Positions 1 through 5,402 of a stretch of 5,402 nt of DNA are shown here, in pieces. The stretch spans positions 1 through 5,402 of the forward strand of contig CALGFI010000177.1 in assembly GCA_937881155.1 (NCBI GenBank), given 5' to 3'. Under the pieces are notes generated by a model. That model saw nothing but the letters and a program-made list of their open reading frames with translations. It was not told the origin of the DNA and did no database searches. Origin of the DNA: an uncultured bacterium (GTDB lineage Bacteria > Actinomycetota > UBA4738 > HRBIN12). Both the position numbers and the translations under genes were made by a program. The first letter of the stretch is position 1. Each line of letters begins with the position of its first letter.

Positions 1-740
1 TCGACCGCGAGACCCGCGCCGAGCGCGTAGGTCAGCCCGGCCGCGAAGCAGTCGCCGGCACCGTACGTGTCCACGACCGGTCCTGGTGGCCGGACCTCCT
101 CGTACCGGCCGTCTCGGCCGTCGGCCGTCTCGAACCGTCCGCCGCGACGGCTGTCGGTTCGAACGACGAGACCCGGAGGTGTCGAGAGCGCATCGGGATC
201 GAACCGTTCGCCGGGATCGCGTCCGCTTCCCACGACCGCGTCGAGATACACGTCCGCTCTTGCGAGCAGATCCATGACGCGGCTCGTGGCCACGAGGACG
301 CGCGCGCGCCGAGCGTTCTGGAGAGCGGCCGCGTCGCCTGCCGTGAAGTAGACCGCGTCGGCTTGCTCGATCTCGTCCCACGGCAGCCGGTCGGACATCA
401 CCGGTTCGAGCCGCCGGCCCAGCGTGGTGATCGTCCGTTCCCCGTTGCGGTCGACGAACACCACCGCGCGCCGGCTCGCCTCGTGTCGGACGACGGCCTC
501 GACCCGGACGTCGCGCCGTCCGAGCTCTCGCCTGGTCCAGTCCGCGCGTTCGTCGTCGCCGAGCGCCGTGAAGAAGGTGCATGAACCGGTGAGCCGCGCG
601 AGCTGCACGGACGCCACCGCGCCGCCGCCGCCGGGCTCCTCCCACGCCCCGGTGGCGTGGACGATGTCGCCGGGCTTCGGCACGTGGTCGACGTGGCCGA
701 ACTCGATCCACTCGGTATGGCCGACGACGGCCGTACGCAT
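1..740 (-). CDS. PfkB/ribokinase-family carbohydrate kinase (C-terminus cut by window edge)
   Basis: ATP-dependent kinase of the ribokinase (PfkB) fold, expected to phosphorylate a sugar or nucleoside in the cytosol; the substrate cannot be read from the sequence. Reading from the ATG complementary to 738-740, 246 codons stay open to the left edge. The N-terminus MRTAVVGHTEWIEFGHV is a typical first beta strand, followed by a glycine-rich substrate-side motif EEPGGGGAVASVQLARL (residues 34-50). The PfkB signature DTYGAGDCFAAGL starts at residue 224 (DTYGAGD encoded at 51-71); Asp230 should be the catalytic base and GAG the anion hole. Family members are usually about 280-320 residues, so perhaps 40-70 residues are missing. 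No Shine-Dalgarno precedes the ATG, but a TAnnnT hexamer sits 8 bases upstream, suggesting a leaderless transcript. It is divergent from selD with a 47-bp gap. Family assignment is firm; substrate is unknown. Confidence 0.9.
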   Translation of the reverse strand, partial: MRTAVVGHTEWIEFGHVDHVPKPGDIVHATGAWEEPGGGGAVASVQLARLTGSCTFFTALGDDERADWTRRELGRRDVRVEAVVRHEASRRAVVFVDRNGERTITTLGRRLEPVMSDRLPWDEIEQADAVYFTAGDAAALQNARRARVLVATSRVMDLLARADVYLDAVVGSGRDPGERFDPDALSTPPGLVVRTDSRRGGRFETADGRDGRYEEVRPPGPVVDTYGAGDCFAAGLTYALGAGLAV

Positions 741-748
741 CGGAGCAA

Positions 749-754
749 AGCGTA
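749..754 (-). promoter_or_regulatory. Candidate leaderless -10 element for the PfkB kinase
   Basis: On the minus strand the hexamer TACGCT (TAnnnT pattern) is followed by TTGCTCCG and then the kinase ATG. Transcription would start about 7-8 bases after the hexamer, at or next to the A of the ATG, with no leader. No SD sequence is visible, which agrees with that reading. No good -35 is seen (TACGGC at the expected distance). Prediction by eye only. Confidence 0.4.
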
Positions 755-775
755 GGACGAGCCGTTCGCCGGCCG

Positions 776-781
776 TATCCT
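776..781 (+). promoter_or_regulatory. Candidate leaderless -10 element for selD
   Basis: TATCCT (TAnnnT) ends 6 bases before the selD ATG at 788, so the predicted start of transcription coincides with the start codon. The bases just upstream (TCCTCCC) are the complement of an SD, not an SD, so leader-dependent initiation is unlikely. The -35 region at the normal distance (TAGGAC, 753-758) is poor. Its position overlaps the opposing kinase promoter. Confidence 0.45.
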
Positions 782-787
782 CCCTAT

Positions 788-1858
788 ATGGCGGTTCAGG
801 AACGGCGGCAGGAACGGCGCCTCACGAGCTTCAGCCACGGCGCCGGGTGTGGATGCAAGCTCGGTCCGGCCGATCTCGCCAACGTCCTGGGTGCGGTGAA
901 CCTGCCCGAGCTCGGCGACGACGTCCTCGTTGCGTCGGATACCGGCGACGACGCCGCGGTCGTTCGACTCCGTGACAACGAGGCACTGATCGCGACCATC
1001 GACTTCTTCACCCCGATCGTCGACGACCCCTACGACTGGGGCCGCATCGCAGCCGCGAACGCGCTCTCCGACGTGTACGCGATGGGCGGGCGACCGTTCC
1101 TCACGCTGAACGTAGTGGGCTGGCCCGTCGACGAGCTGCCGCTCGAGATGCTCGCGCGGGTCCTCCAGGGAGGGATCGACGTGGCCAGTAACGCGGGAGC
1201 CGCGGTGCTCGGGGGCCACACGATCACCGATCCGGAACCGAAGTACGGCATGGTCGCGCTCGGCCGCTCCGACGCCGAGCGCATCGTTCGGAACTCGACG
1301 GCACAACCCGGCGCTCATCTCCTGCTGACGAAACCGCTCGGGCTCGGCATCGCCACGACCGCGCTCAAACGGGGGATTGCCGACCCGGAACTGATCTCGC
1401 GCGCCGTCGACCTCATGGCGACGACGAACGCCGACGCGGCCGACGCGATGCTCATCGCGGGAGCGGACGCCGCCACGGACGTAACCGGCTTCGGACTCCT
1501 CGGGCACCTGCTCCGGATGCTCCAGGCGTCGGGTGTGAGCGCGAGGGTCAACTCGAGCGCCGTCCCGGTCCTGGACGGAGTGCTCGAGCTTGCACAACGT
1601 GATGTGGTGCCGGGTGGGACGAAGCGCAATCACGCCTACGTCGCTCCGCACGTCCAGTGGGGCGCGTTGACTCCGCCCGAGCAGATGGTCCTCGCTGACG
1701 CACAGACTTCAGGAGGTCTGCTGATCGCCGCCGCGGACCACGAGTGGCTCGGCGACGAGCTCTCCGGCCGGCGCCTGCCATGGGCGGACGTCGGCGTCGT
1801 GGTGGGGGGACCCCCCGGCGGGATCGAGGTGGAGGGCCGGCTCGCGCGCACGACCTGA
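788..1858 (+). CDS. selD: Selenophosphate synthetase SelD (selenide, water dikinase)
   Basis: Makes selenophosphate from selenide and ATP, the activated selenium donor for selenocysteine-tRNA, 2-selenouridine tRNA or selenium-containing molybdenum hydroxylases; cytosolic. The 356-residue length matches the family (E. coli 347). The glycine-rich N-terminal motif SHGAGCGCK carries Cys21 (TGT) and Lys24, equivalent to E. coli Cys17 and Lys20, so this is the Cys form, not a selenoprotein. Metal/ATP aspartates are in place with a constant +4 offset from E. coli: Asp55 (DDAAV), Asp72 (IDFF), Asp95 (LSDVYAMGG) and Asp231 (TDVTGFGLLGH). NSTAQPG, LTKPLG, VPGGT and DAQTSGGLL are further SelD hallmarks. 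The start at 788 is the only good one before the motif and is probably leaderless. No selA, selB, selC or selenouridine synthase is in the window, so the selenium product served is unknown. The mec operon follows 46 bp downstream on the same strand. Confidence 0.97.
   Translation: MAVQERRQERRLTSFSHGAGCGCKLGPADLANVLGAVNLPELGDDVLVASDTGDDAAVVRLRDNEALIATIDFFTPIVDDPYDWGRIAAANALSDVYAMGGRPFLTLNVVGWPVDELPLEMLARVLQGGIDVASNAGAAVLGGHTITDPEPKYGMVALGRSDAERIVRNSTAQPGAHLLLTKPLGLGIATTALKRGIADPELISRAVDLMATTNADAADAMLIAGADAATDVTGFGLLGHLLRMLQASGVSARVNSSAVPVLDGVLELAQRDVVPGGTKRNHAYVAPHVQWGALTPPEQMVLADAQTSGGLLIAAADHEWLGDELSGRRLPWADVGVVVGGPPGGIEVEGRLARTT
797..820 (+). repeat. In-frame 12-base tandem duplication in the selD N-terminus
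   Basis: CAGGAACGGCG occurs twice back to back (797-807 and 809-819, period 12), encoding QERRQERR at residues 4-11. It lies in the variable extension before the conserved SHGAGCGCK motif and accounts for the four-residue offset from E. coli SelD. It looks like a simple slippage duplication. Confidence 0.8.
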
Positions 1859-1886
1859 GCAGCCTGGGGAATAGGACCCCGCTGCT
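1858..1886 (+). terminator. GC-rich hairpin directly after selD, possible weak terminator or attenuator
   Basis: AGCAGC (1858-1863) pairs with GCTGCT (1881-1886) and GGGG (1866-1869) with CCCC (1877-1880). This gives a 10-bp stem with a two-base CT bulge on the 5' side and the 7-base loop AATAGGA. It begins at the last base of the selD stop codon. The following bases TACAGTTGTTG are only moderately T-rich, so intrinsic termination would be inefficient. Partial termination with readthrough into mec, or an RNA-stability role, is also possible. Confidence 0.4.
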
Positions 1887-1891
1887 ACAGT
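1886..1891 (+). promoter_or_regulatory. Candidate -10 element for the mec operon
   Basis: TACAGT (TAnnnT) ends 13 bases before the mec ATG at 1905, giving a predicted leader of only a few bases. No SD precedes the ATG (TTGTTGCACCTGCA). No -35 is recognisable. The hexamer abuts the 3' arm of the post-selD hairpin. If it is active, mec can be transcribed separately from selD. Confidence 0.3.
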
Positions 1892-1904
1892 TGTTGCACC
1901 TGCA

Positions 1905-2330
1905 ATGATCCGGATCGACAAGGGGCTCTTCGACGAGATGGTCGCGCACGGACTGTCGAATCTCCCGAATGAGGCGTGCGGGGTGCTGGCCGGAAAGGAG
2001 GGGCGGCCCGTGAAGTTCTTCCCCATGACGAACGCCGACGGAAGCCCCCTCACCTATCGGTTCGAGCCGAAGGAGAGCCTTCGCGTGTGGAACGAGATCG
2101 AGGACGAGGGCTTTGAGCAGCTGGCGATCTTCCACACGCACACGCATACGGAGGCGTATCCGTCGGTGACCGACCGGAAGCGAGCCATGTGGGCCGACAG
2201 CGACCAGCCGTCGTTCCCCGACACCTACTACCTGATCGTGTCGCTCGAGGATCGGGCCGCGCCGGTGCTTCGAGCGTTCAGGATCCTCGACGGCGGAGCG
2301 GTCTCCGAGGAGGACGTGACGATCGGATGA
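1905..2330 (+). CDS. mec: Mec-type JAMM/Mov34 metallopeptidase (CysO-cysteine hydrolase)
   Basis: Zinc-dependent hydrolase of the MPN+/JAMM (M67) family. The mycobacterial homologue Mec (Rv1334) releases cysteine from the C-terminus of the sulfur carrier CysO. The 141-residue protein is a single JAMM domain. The catalytic set is complete: Glu23 in PNEACGVLAG, then His77-Thr-His79, seven residues, Ser87 and Asp90 in HTHTHTEAYPSVTD (HxHx7SxxD). His77, His79 and Asp90 would bind zinc and Glu23 activate water. NEACGVLAG, FPMTNAD, YRFEP and TEAYPS resemble actinobacterial Mec more than eukaryotic deubiquitinases. An extra histidine (His81) sits between the metal ligands and the Ser. The stop overlaps the next gene's start (ATGA, 2327-2330). 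With an E1-like enzyme and CysO directly downstream, a role in cysteine biosynthesis is strongly suggested. Specificity is inferred from context and family. Confidence 0.93.
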   Translation: MIRIDKGLFDEMVAHGLSNLPNEACGVLAGKEGRPVKFFPMTNADGSPLTYRFEPKESLRVWNEIEDEGFEQLAIFHTHTHTEAYPSVTDRKRAMWADSDQPSFPDTYYLIVSLEDRAAPVLRAFRILDGGAVSEEDVTIG

Positions 2331-3187
2331 CCTCGTTCACCGAAGACCAGGTCCGTCGCTACGCGAGGCACATCATCCTTCCGGGCATCGGCGGGGACGG
2401 TCAGCGAATGCTTCTCGACTCGAAGGTGCTCGTGATCGGGGCGGGGGGACTCGGCTCGCCCGTCGCGATGTACCTGGCGGCCGCCGGCGTCGGGACCCTC
2501 GGGATCCTCGACTTCGACAAGGTCGACGAATCGAACCTGCAGCGGCAGATCATCCACTCGACGGCGGACGTCGGACGTCCGAAGGTCGAAAGCGCGGTCG
2601 ACCGTCTGCGCGCGATCAACCCCACGATCGAGGTCGTCCCGTACGACACGATCCTCACGTCACAGAATGCGATGGAGGTCCTCGAGCCGTGGGACGTCGT
2701 CGTCGACGGGACGGACAACTTCCCCGTCCGCTACCTCGTGAACGACGCGACGCAGTTCCTCGGTAAGCCGCTCGTGTACGGGTCGATCTACCAGTGGGAT
2801 GGGCAGGCCACGGTCTTCATGCCGGGACAGGAGGCACCGTGCTACCGGTGCCTGTTCCCGCAGCCGCCTCCTCCGGGGACCGTTCCGAGCTGCGCGGAGG
2901 GAGGCGTGTTCGGCGTGTTGCCCGGCATCGTCGGCTCGATCCAGGCGACCGAGGCCGTGAAGCTCATCACGGGCAAGGGCGATCCGCTGATCGGCCGGCT
3001 GCTGATCTTCGACGCCCTGCAGATGGACTTTCAGACGGTGAGGGTGCGGTGGGACGCGGATTGCCCGGTCTGCGGCAAGGAGCCCTCGATCACCGAGCTC
3101 ATCGACTACGAGGCGTTCTGCGGCCTCACGCCCGGCCAGGCCCCGCCCGAGGCCGAGCACGGTGTCTCCGTGGGGAGTGCGACATGA
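2327..3187 (+). CDS. moeB: E1-like MoeB/MoeZ-type adenylyltransferase without a rhodanese domain
   Basis: ThiF/MoeB/HesA-family enzyme that uses ATP to adenylate the C-terminal Gly-Gly of a ubiquitin-fold sulfur carrier, here most likely CysO; cytosolic. From the ATG in the ATGA overlap with mec it has 286 residues. Catalytic and binding residues align with E. coli MoeB without offset: Arg14 (RYARHI), nucleotide loop GAGGLG (38-43), Asp62 and Asp64 (LDFDKVDESNLQRQ), Arg73, Lys86 (GRPK) and Asp130 (DGTDN). Cys172/Cys175 (CYRC) and Cys246/Cys249 (CPVC) form the structural zinc site; Cys189 (VPSCAEGG) is the conserved mobile-loop cysteine. The DYEAFCG motif (260-266), which in actinobacterial MoeZ leads into a C-terminal rhodanese domain, is present, but the protein ends 20 residues later. 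GAGGAGG at 2307-2313 is a distant SD; translational coupling to mec is likely. It overlaps cysO by ATGA (3184-3187). MoaD of molybdopterin synthesis is a possible second partner. moeZ would be an equally fair symbol by sequence relationship. Confidence 0.93.
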   Translation: MTSFTEDQVRRYARHIILPGIGGDGQRMLLDSKVLVIGAGGLGSPVAMYLAAAGVGTLGILDFDKVDESNLQRQIIHSTADVGRPKVESAVDRLRAINPTIEVVPYDTILTSQNAMEVLEPWDVVVDGTDNFPVRYLVNDATQFLGKPLVYGSIYQWDGQATVFMPGQEAPCYRCLFPQPPPPGTVPSCAEGGVFGVLPGIVGSIQATEAVKLITGKGDPLIGRLLIFDALQMDFQTVRVRWDADCPVCGKEPSITELIDYEAFCGLTPGQAPPEAEHGVSVGSAT

Positions 3188-3465
3188 GCGAACCGATCCG
3201 CGTGAAGCTCCCGACGATCCTCAGGAAGCACGCGGGGGGAGAGCCGCTCGTCGACGCGGAGGGCTCGACGGTCCGCGAGTTGCTCTCCGATCTCGAGTCG
3301 CGATACCCGGGGATCACCAAGAACGTCGTCACGCCCGAAGGCGGGCTGCACCGGTTCGTGAACGTCTACGTGAACGACGAGGACGTGCGGTATCTCGGCT
3401 CACTGGAGACGAACGTCCAGAACGGGGACACCGTCTCCATCCTCCCCGCGGTCGCGGGAGGCTGA
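3184..3465 (+). CDS. cysO: Sulfur carrier protein CysO (ubiquitin-fold, MoaD/ThiS superfamily)
   Basis: Small cytosolic carrier whose C-terminal glycine is converted to a thiocarboxylate and donates sulfur for cysteine synthesis. The 93-residue protein has the beta-grasp pattern of MoaD/ThiS proteins and ends in the required Gly-Gly (ILPAVAGG). IRVKLPTILRKHAGG, LLSDLESRYPGI, GLHRFVNVYVNDEDVRYLGSLET and NGDTVSILPAVAGG closely follow the M. tuberculosis CysO sequence as I recall it, including total length, so CysO is preferred over generic MoaD. The start is supported by the SD-like GGGGAG at 3172-3177, six bases upstream, and by the ATGA overlap with the E1 gene. The usual partner cysM (O-phosphoserine sulfhydrylase) does not follow; 168 bp of noncoding DNA and an unrelated secreted protease do. 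The operon appears to end here, although no strong terminator is visible. Confidence 0.95.
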   Translation: MSEPIRVKLPTILRKHAGGEPLVDAEGSTVRELLSDLESRYPGITKNVVTPEGGLHRFVNVYVNDEDVRYLGSLETNVQNGDTVSILPAVAGG

Positions 3466-3633
3466 CCCCTCCGAACGCCGCCACCGGGCCGAGCGCGTTC
3501 CCGCCGATCGAGAGCAGAGTAAAGGCGCCCCTCGAGCGCGTCGATAACGCTCCCGTCCTGGCAATCGGCTTGGACGCGGTTCCGTCGCGCGACTCGTCGT
3601 CTCTCCGCGCTTCGGCAGGTCGCGAGACGGTCG

Positions 3634-5402
3634 ATGCGAAACAGGGGGGTCAACGAGGTGCGCGTTCGTGCCGTCGTGGCATGCGCGGCCGCGTTGCTGC
3701 TCGCCGCGGTGTCCTCGCCGGCGGCGCTGGGCGAAGCCGGTCCCCGCGACTTGCGCGGGAACGGCTCGGGGGTCCCCACCGGTTTCGTTCCCTCCGTGGC
3801 CAGGAGGGGCGAACGCGGTGTGTACCTGGTCCAGCTCCGCACTCCCTCGCTCGCGGCGCGCATCGCCACGGCCAAACGCGCGCTCGGGCCGAACGTCGAA
3901 CGCGAGACCGTGGCCAGGATCCTGAGCTCGCAGCGTCCGGCGGTCACCGCCACAGCAGGGCTCGGAGGCGAGGTCCGCTATCGCTTCGCACGTTCCGTGA
4001 ACGCGTTCTCGGCCGTGCTGACGGCGGGGGACGCATCGCGGCTCGCGTCCCGGCCCGACGTTGTTCGCGTTGTCCGCGCCTCGCGGGTCTCGCCCGCCCT
4101 GCGATCGAGCGTTCCGTTCATCGGCGCTCGCGCGGTGTGGAGGGATCACGGCGCGCGAGGCAAGGGCGTTTCGGTCGCGATCATCGATTCGGGCATCGAT
4201 TACACGCACGCGAACTTCGGCGGCTCCGGCGTCCCCGCCGACTACGAGGCGAACGATCCCGCGGTCGTCGAACCGGGTTCGTTCCCCACCGCGAAGGTGC
4301 TCGCCGGCTACGACCTCGTCGGCGACGGCGGCTACGACCCCTTCGACGACGATCCGACGAACGACCGTCCCTCGCCCGACCCCGACCCGCTGGACCGCAA
4401 TGACACGGAGGCCGGCGGGCACGGGTCCCACGTCGCGGGCATCTGCTGCGGCCGCGGTGTGAAGGGAAGCATCGGCAGGGGCGTCGCCCCACGCGCCAAG
4501 CTGATGGCGTTCAAGGTCTTCGATGAAGGCCCCGCGACCGCCGACGTCGTCCTCGCGGCGGTCGAGCGCGCCGTCGATCCGAACGGCGACGGCGACACGC
4601 GCGATGCCGCGGACGTCATCAACCTGTCGCTCGGTGAGGACTACACGGTCAGCGAGGTGGACGCGGAGGCGCTCGCCGCCGTCGACGCCCTGGGGACCAT
4701 CGTGGTCGCGGCCGCGGGGAACGCCGGAAACCAACCGAACCTGGGCGGCGCCTACGTCGCGGGCACGCCTGGGAACGTGCCGACGGTGATCGGAGTCGCC
4801 TCCACGATCGACCAGTTCGTCGCGCGGCGGCTCACCGTCGTCGATCCGCCGCGCATCCGGCTTCCCGACGGCGGGGTGATCGTGTTCCAAGACTGGTCGG
4901 TGCCCTACGACGCGCCCATCACCGAACCGATCGTCGACGCGCGTGAGTTCGACCCGCCCGCAGACCCGAGGGGCCGTCCGATCCCCCAGGACCGGATCCT
5001 GTGTGACGGCGTTCCGCGTGGCCATCCGTTCAGGAACAAGATCGCGTTGATCTTCAAGGGCCCTCAGCCCGAGGGCGATTGCTTCGTCGAGGACAAGATC
5101 ATCAATGCGCAGCAAGCGGGCGCGATCGCCGTCGTCCTGTGGGACGGATTCGGCGGCGTGCCGAGCGTCCTCGGCACCGGCGGGAACGAGGCGCAGGTGA
5201 CGATCCCAGTGGTCGATCTGTCAGGCGACGACAGCCGGGTCGTGGCGAAGGCCGTCAGCCCGAACGCGCCGGCCGCGTACAACGAGGTCCGGGTGCGGAC
5301 CCGGATCGGGGCGCGAACGCGTGTCGTCCCGGGGTACGAGGACAGCGTCAGCTCGTTCACCTCGGAAGGACCGACGCGCTACACGAGCGCGCTCAAGCCC
5401 GA
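3634..5402 (+). CDS. Secreted subtilisin-family (S8) serine protease with PA domain (C-terminus cut by window edge)
   Basis: Predicted exported serine protease; 589 complete codons are visible and the frame is still open at the edge. Residues 1-33 form a Sec signal peptide: an Arg-rich n-region, the hydrophobic core AVVACAAALLLAAV, and possible cleavage after ALG. Residues about 60-150 (VYLVQLRTPS to DVVRVVRAS) resemble an I9 inhibitor propeptide. The peptidase domain shows catalytic Asp185 (IIDSGIDYTHANF), His263 (GGHGSHVAG) and oxyanion-hole Asn363 (AAGNAGN). The Ser of the GTSMA motif must lie downstream. DPNGDGD (315-321) looks like a calcium-binding loop. A PA domain is inserted at about 450-525 (KIALIFKGP, AQQAGAIAVVLWD), with Cys457 and Cys483 possibly paired. 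The layout resembles Vpr-type or C5a-peptidase-like subtilases. ATG at 3634 has only a weak SD; GTG at 3658, behind the G-rich AGGGGGG (3642-3648), is a real alternative and would keep the signal peptide. The 168 bp upstream hold no gene or clear promoter. Its substrate is unknown and it appears unrelated to its neighbours. Confidence 0.93.
   Translation, partial: MRNRGVNEVRVRAVVACAAALLLAAVSSPAALGEAGPRDLRGNGSGVPTGFVPSVARRGERGVYLVQLRTPSLAARIATAKRALGPNVERETVARILSSQRPAVTATAGLGGEVRYRFARSVNAFSAVLTAGDASRLASRPDVVRVVRASRVSPALRSSVPFIGARAVWRDHGARGKGVSVAIIDSGIDYTHANFGGSGVPADYEANDPAVVEPGSFPTAKVLAGYDLVGDGGYDPFDDDPTNDRPSPDPDPLDRNDTEAGGHGSHVAGICCGRGVKGSIGRGVAPRAKLMAFKVFDEGPATADVVLAAVERAVDPNGDGDTRDAADVINLSLGEDYTVSEVDAEALAAVDALGTIVVAAAGNAGNQPNLGGAYVAGTPGNVPTVIGVASTIDQFVARRLTVVDPPRIRLPDGGVIVFQDWSVPYDAPITEPIVDAREFDPPADPRGRPIPQDRILCDGVPRGHPFRNKIALIFKGPQPEGDCFVEDKIINAQQAGAIAVVLWDGFGGVPSVLGTGGNEAQVTIPVVDLSGDDSRVVAKAVSPNAPAAYNEVRVRTRIGARTRVVPGYEDSVSSFTSEGPTRYTSALKP

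Noticed and set aside
398..1651. 417-residue open frame on the minus strand
   Set aside because: It runs antisense through selD and out of frame through the kinase, is rich in Arg and Gly with no recognisable motif, and is the usual shadow of high-GC coding DNA.
1856..1904. selD UGA as a selenocysteine codon with the following hairpin as a bacterial SECIS (bulged U, GG in the loop; readthrough would give a Cys-rich tail up to a UGA near 1970)
   Set aside because: SelD is already full length at this UGA and the tail is not part of the known family. The apical loop starts only about 11 bases after the UGA, shorter than usual for bacterial SECIS elements. The hairpin is more simply a terminator-like structure.
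2189..2326. 46-residue N-terminal extension of the E1 protein
   Set aside because: The extension is in frame but lies wholly within mec and encodes a basic, non-conserved stretch. The ATG at 2327 gives the MoeB-like N-terminus with Arg14 and Arg73 at family positions.
3457..3472. GGAGG/CCTCC hairpin across the cysO stop as a terminator
   Set aside because: Only five base pairs, a six-base loop containing the stop, and no T-rich tail.
3673..3687. Lipoprotein lipobox at Cys17 of the protease (VVAC)
   Set aside because: The Cys sits at the start of the hydrophobic core instead of its end, so the segment reads as an ordinary Sec signal peptide.
3162..4403. 413-residue plus-strand open frame across cysO, the gap and the protease N-terminus
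   Set aside because: It is out of frame with both cysO and the protease, whose motifs are unambiguous, and the translation is an Arg-rich shadow.
3400..5115. 571-residue open frame on the minus strand opposite the protease
   Set aside because: Antisense to an intact S8 protease with clear catalytic motifs; composition is Arg/Gly/Asp-rich with no domain signature.

Overview
The window looks like a piece of a high-GC (roughly two-thirds G+C by eye) bacterial chromosome, most likely an actinomycete-type (Actinomycetota) genome. The best evidence is the mec / E1-like / cysO cluster: the CysO sulfur-carrier route to cysteine is best known from Mycobacterium, and the 93-residue carrier here ends in the same ILPAVAGG tail I recall for the M. 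tuberculosis protein. Promoter-like TAnnnT hexamers lying a few bases upstream of ATG codons that lack a Shine-Dalgarno (SD) sequence also fit an actinobacterial style of leaderless transcription. I cannot place it to class or genus.

Layout: (1) 1-740, minus strand, a PfkB/ribokinase-family sugar kinase whose C-terminus runs off the left edge. (2) 741-787, a 47-bp divergent intergenic region with a plausible leaderless promoter for each flanking gene. (3) 788-1858, plus strand, selD, selenophosphate synthetase with a normal Cys (not Sec) active site. (4) 1859-1904, a short gap with a GC-rich hairpin directly after the selD stop and a -10-like hexamer. (5) 1905-3465, a tight three-gene operon joined by two ATGA overlaps: mec (JAMM/Mov34 metallopeptidase), an E1-like adenylyltransferase of the MoeB/MoeZ type without a rhodanese domain, and cysO (ubiquitin-fold sulfur carrier). 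(6) 3466-3633, 168 bp with no gene or convincing terminator. (7) 3634 to the right edge, a secreted subtilisin-family (S8) protease with signal peptide, I9-type propeptide, catalytic Asp and His, and an inserted PA domain. Its catalytic Ser lies beyond the window.

How the genes work together: in the known mycobacterial pathway the E1-like enzyme adenylates the C-terminal Gly-Gly of CysO and a sulfur donor converts it to a thiocarboxylate. CysM then joins it to O-phosphoserine, and Mec removes the new cysteine from CysO. The window supplies carrier, activator and hydrolase, but not CysM and not the rhodanese domain that normally delivers sulfur. selD lies 46 bp upstream on the same strand, so selenium activation and carrier-bound sulfur chemistry are physical neighbours. 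Whether they are functionally coupled is inference. The sugar kinase and the secreted protease have no evident link to this pathway.

I did not find a wholly new system. The points most worth a second look are the rhodanese-less E1 inside a cysO operon, the selD adjacency, the paired overlapping leaderless promoters, and the vicinal cysteines next to the protease's catalytic His.
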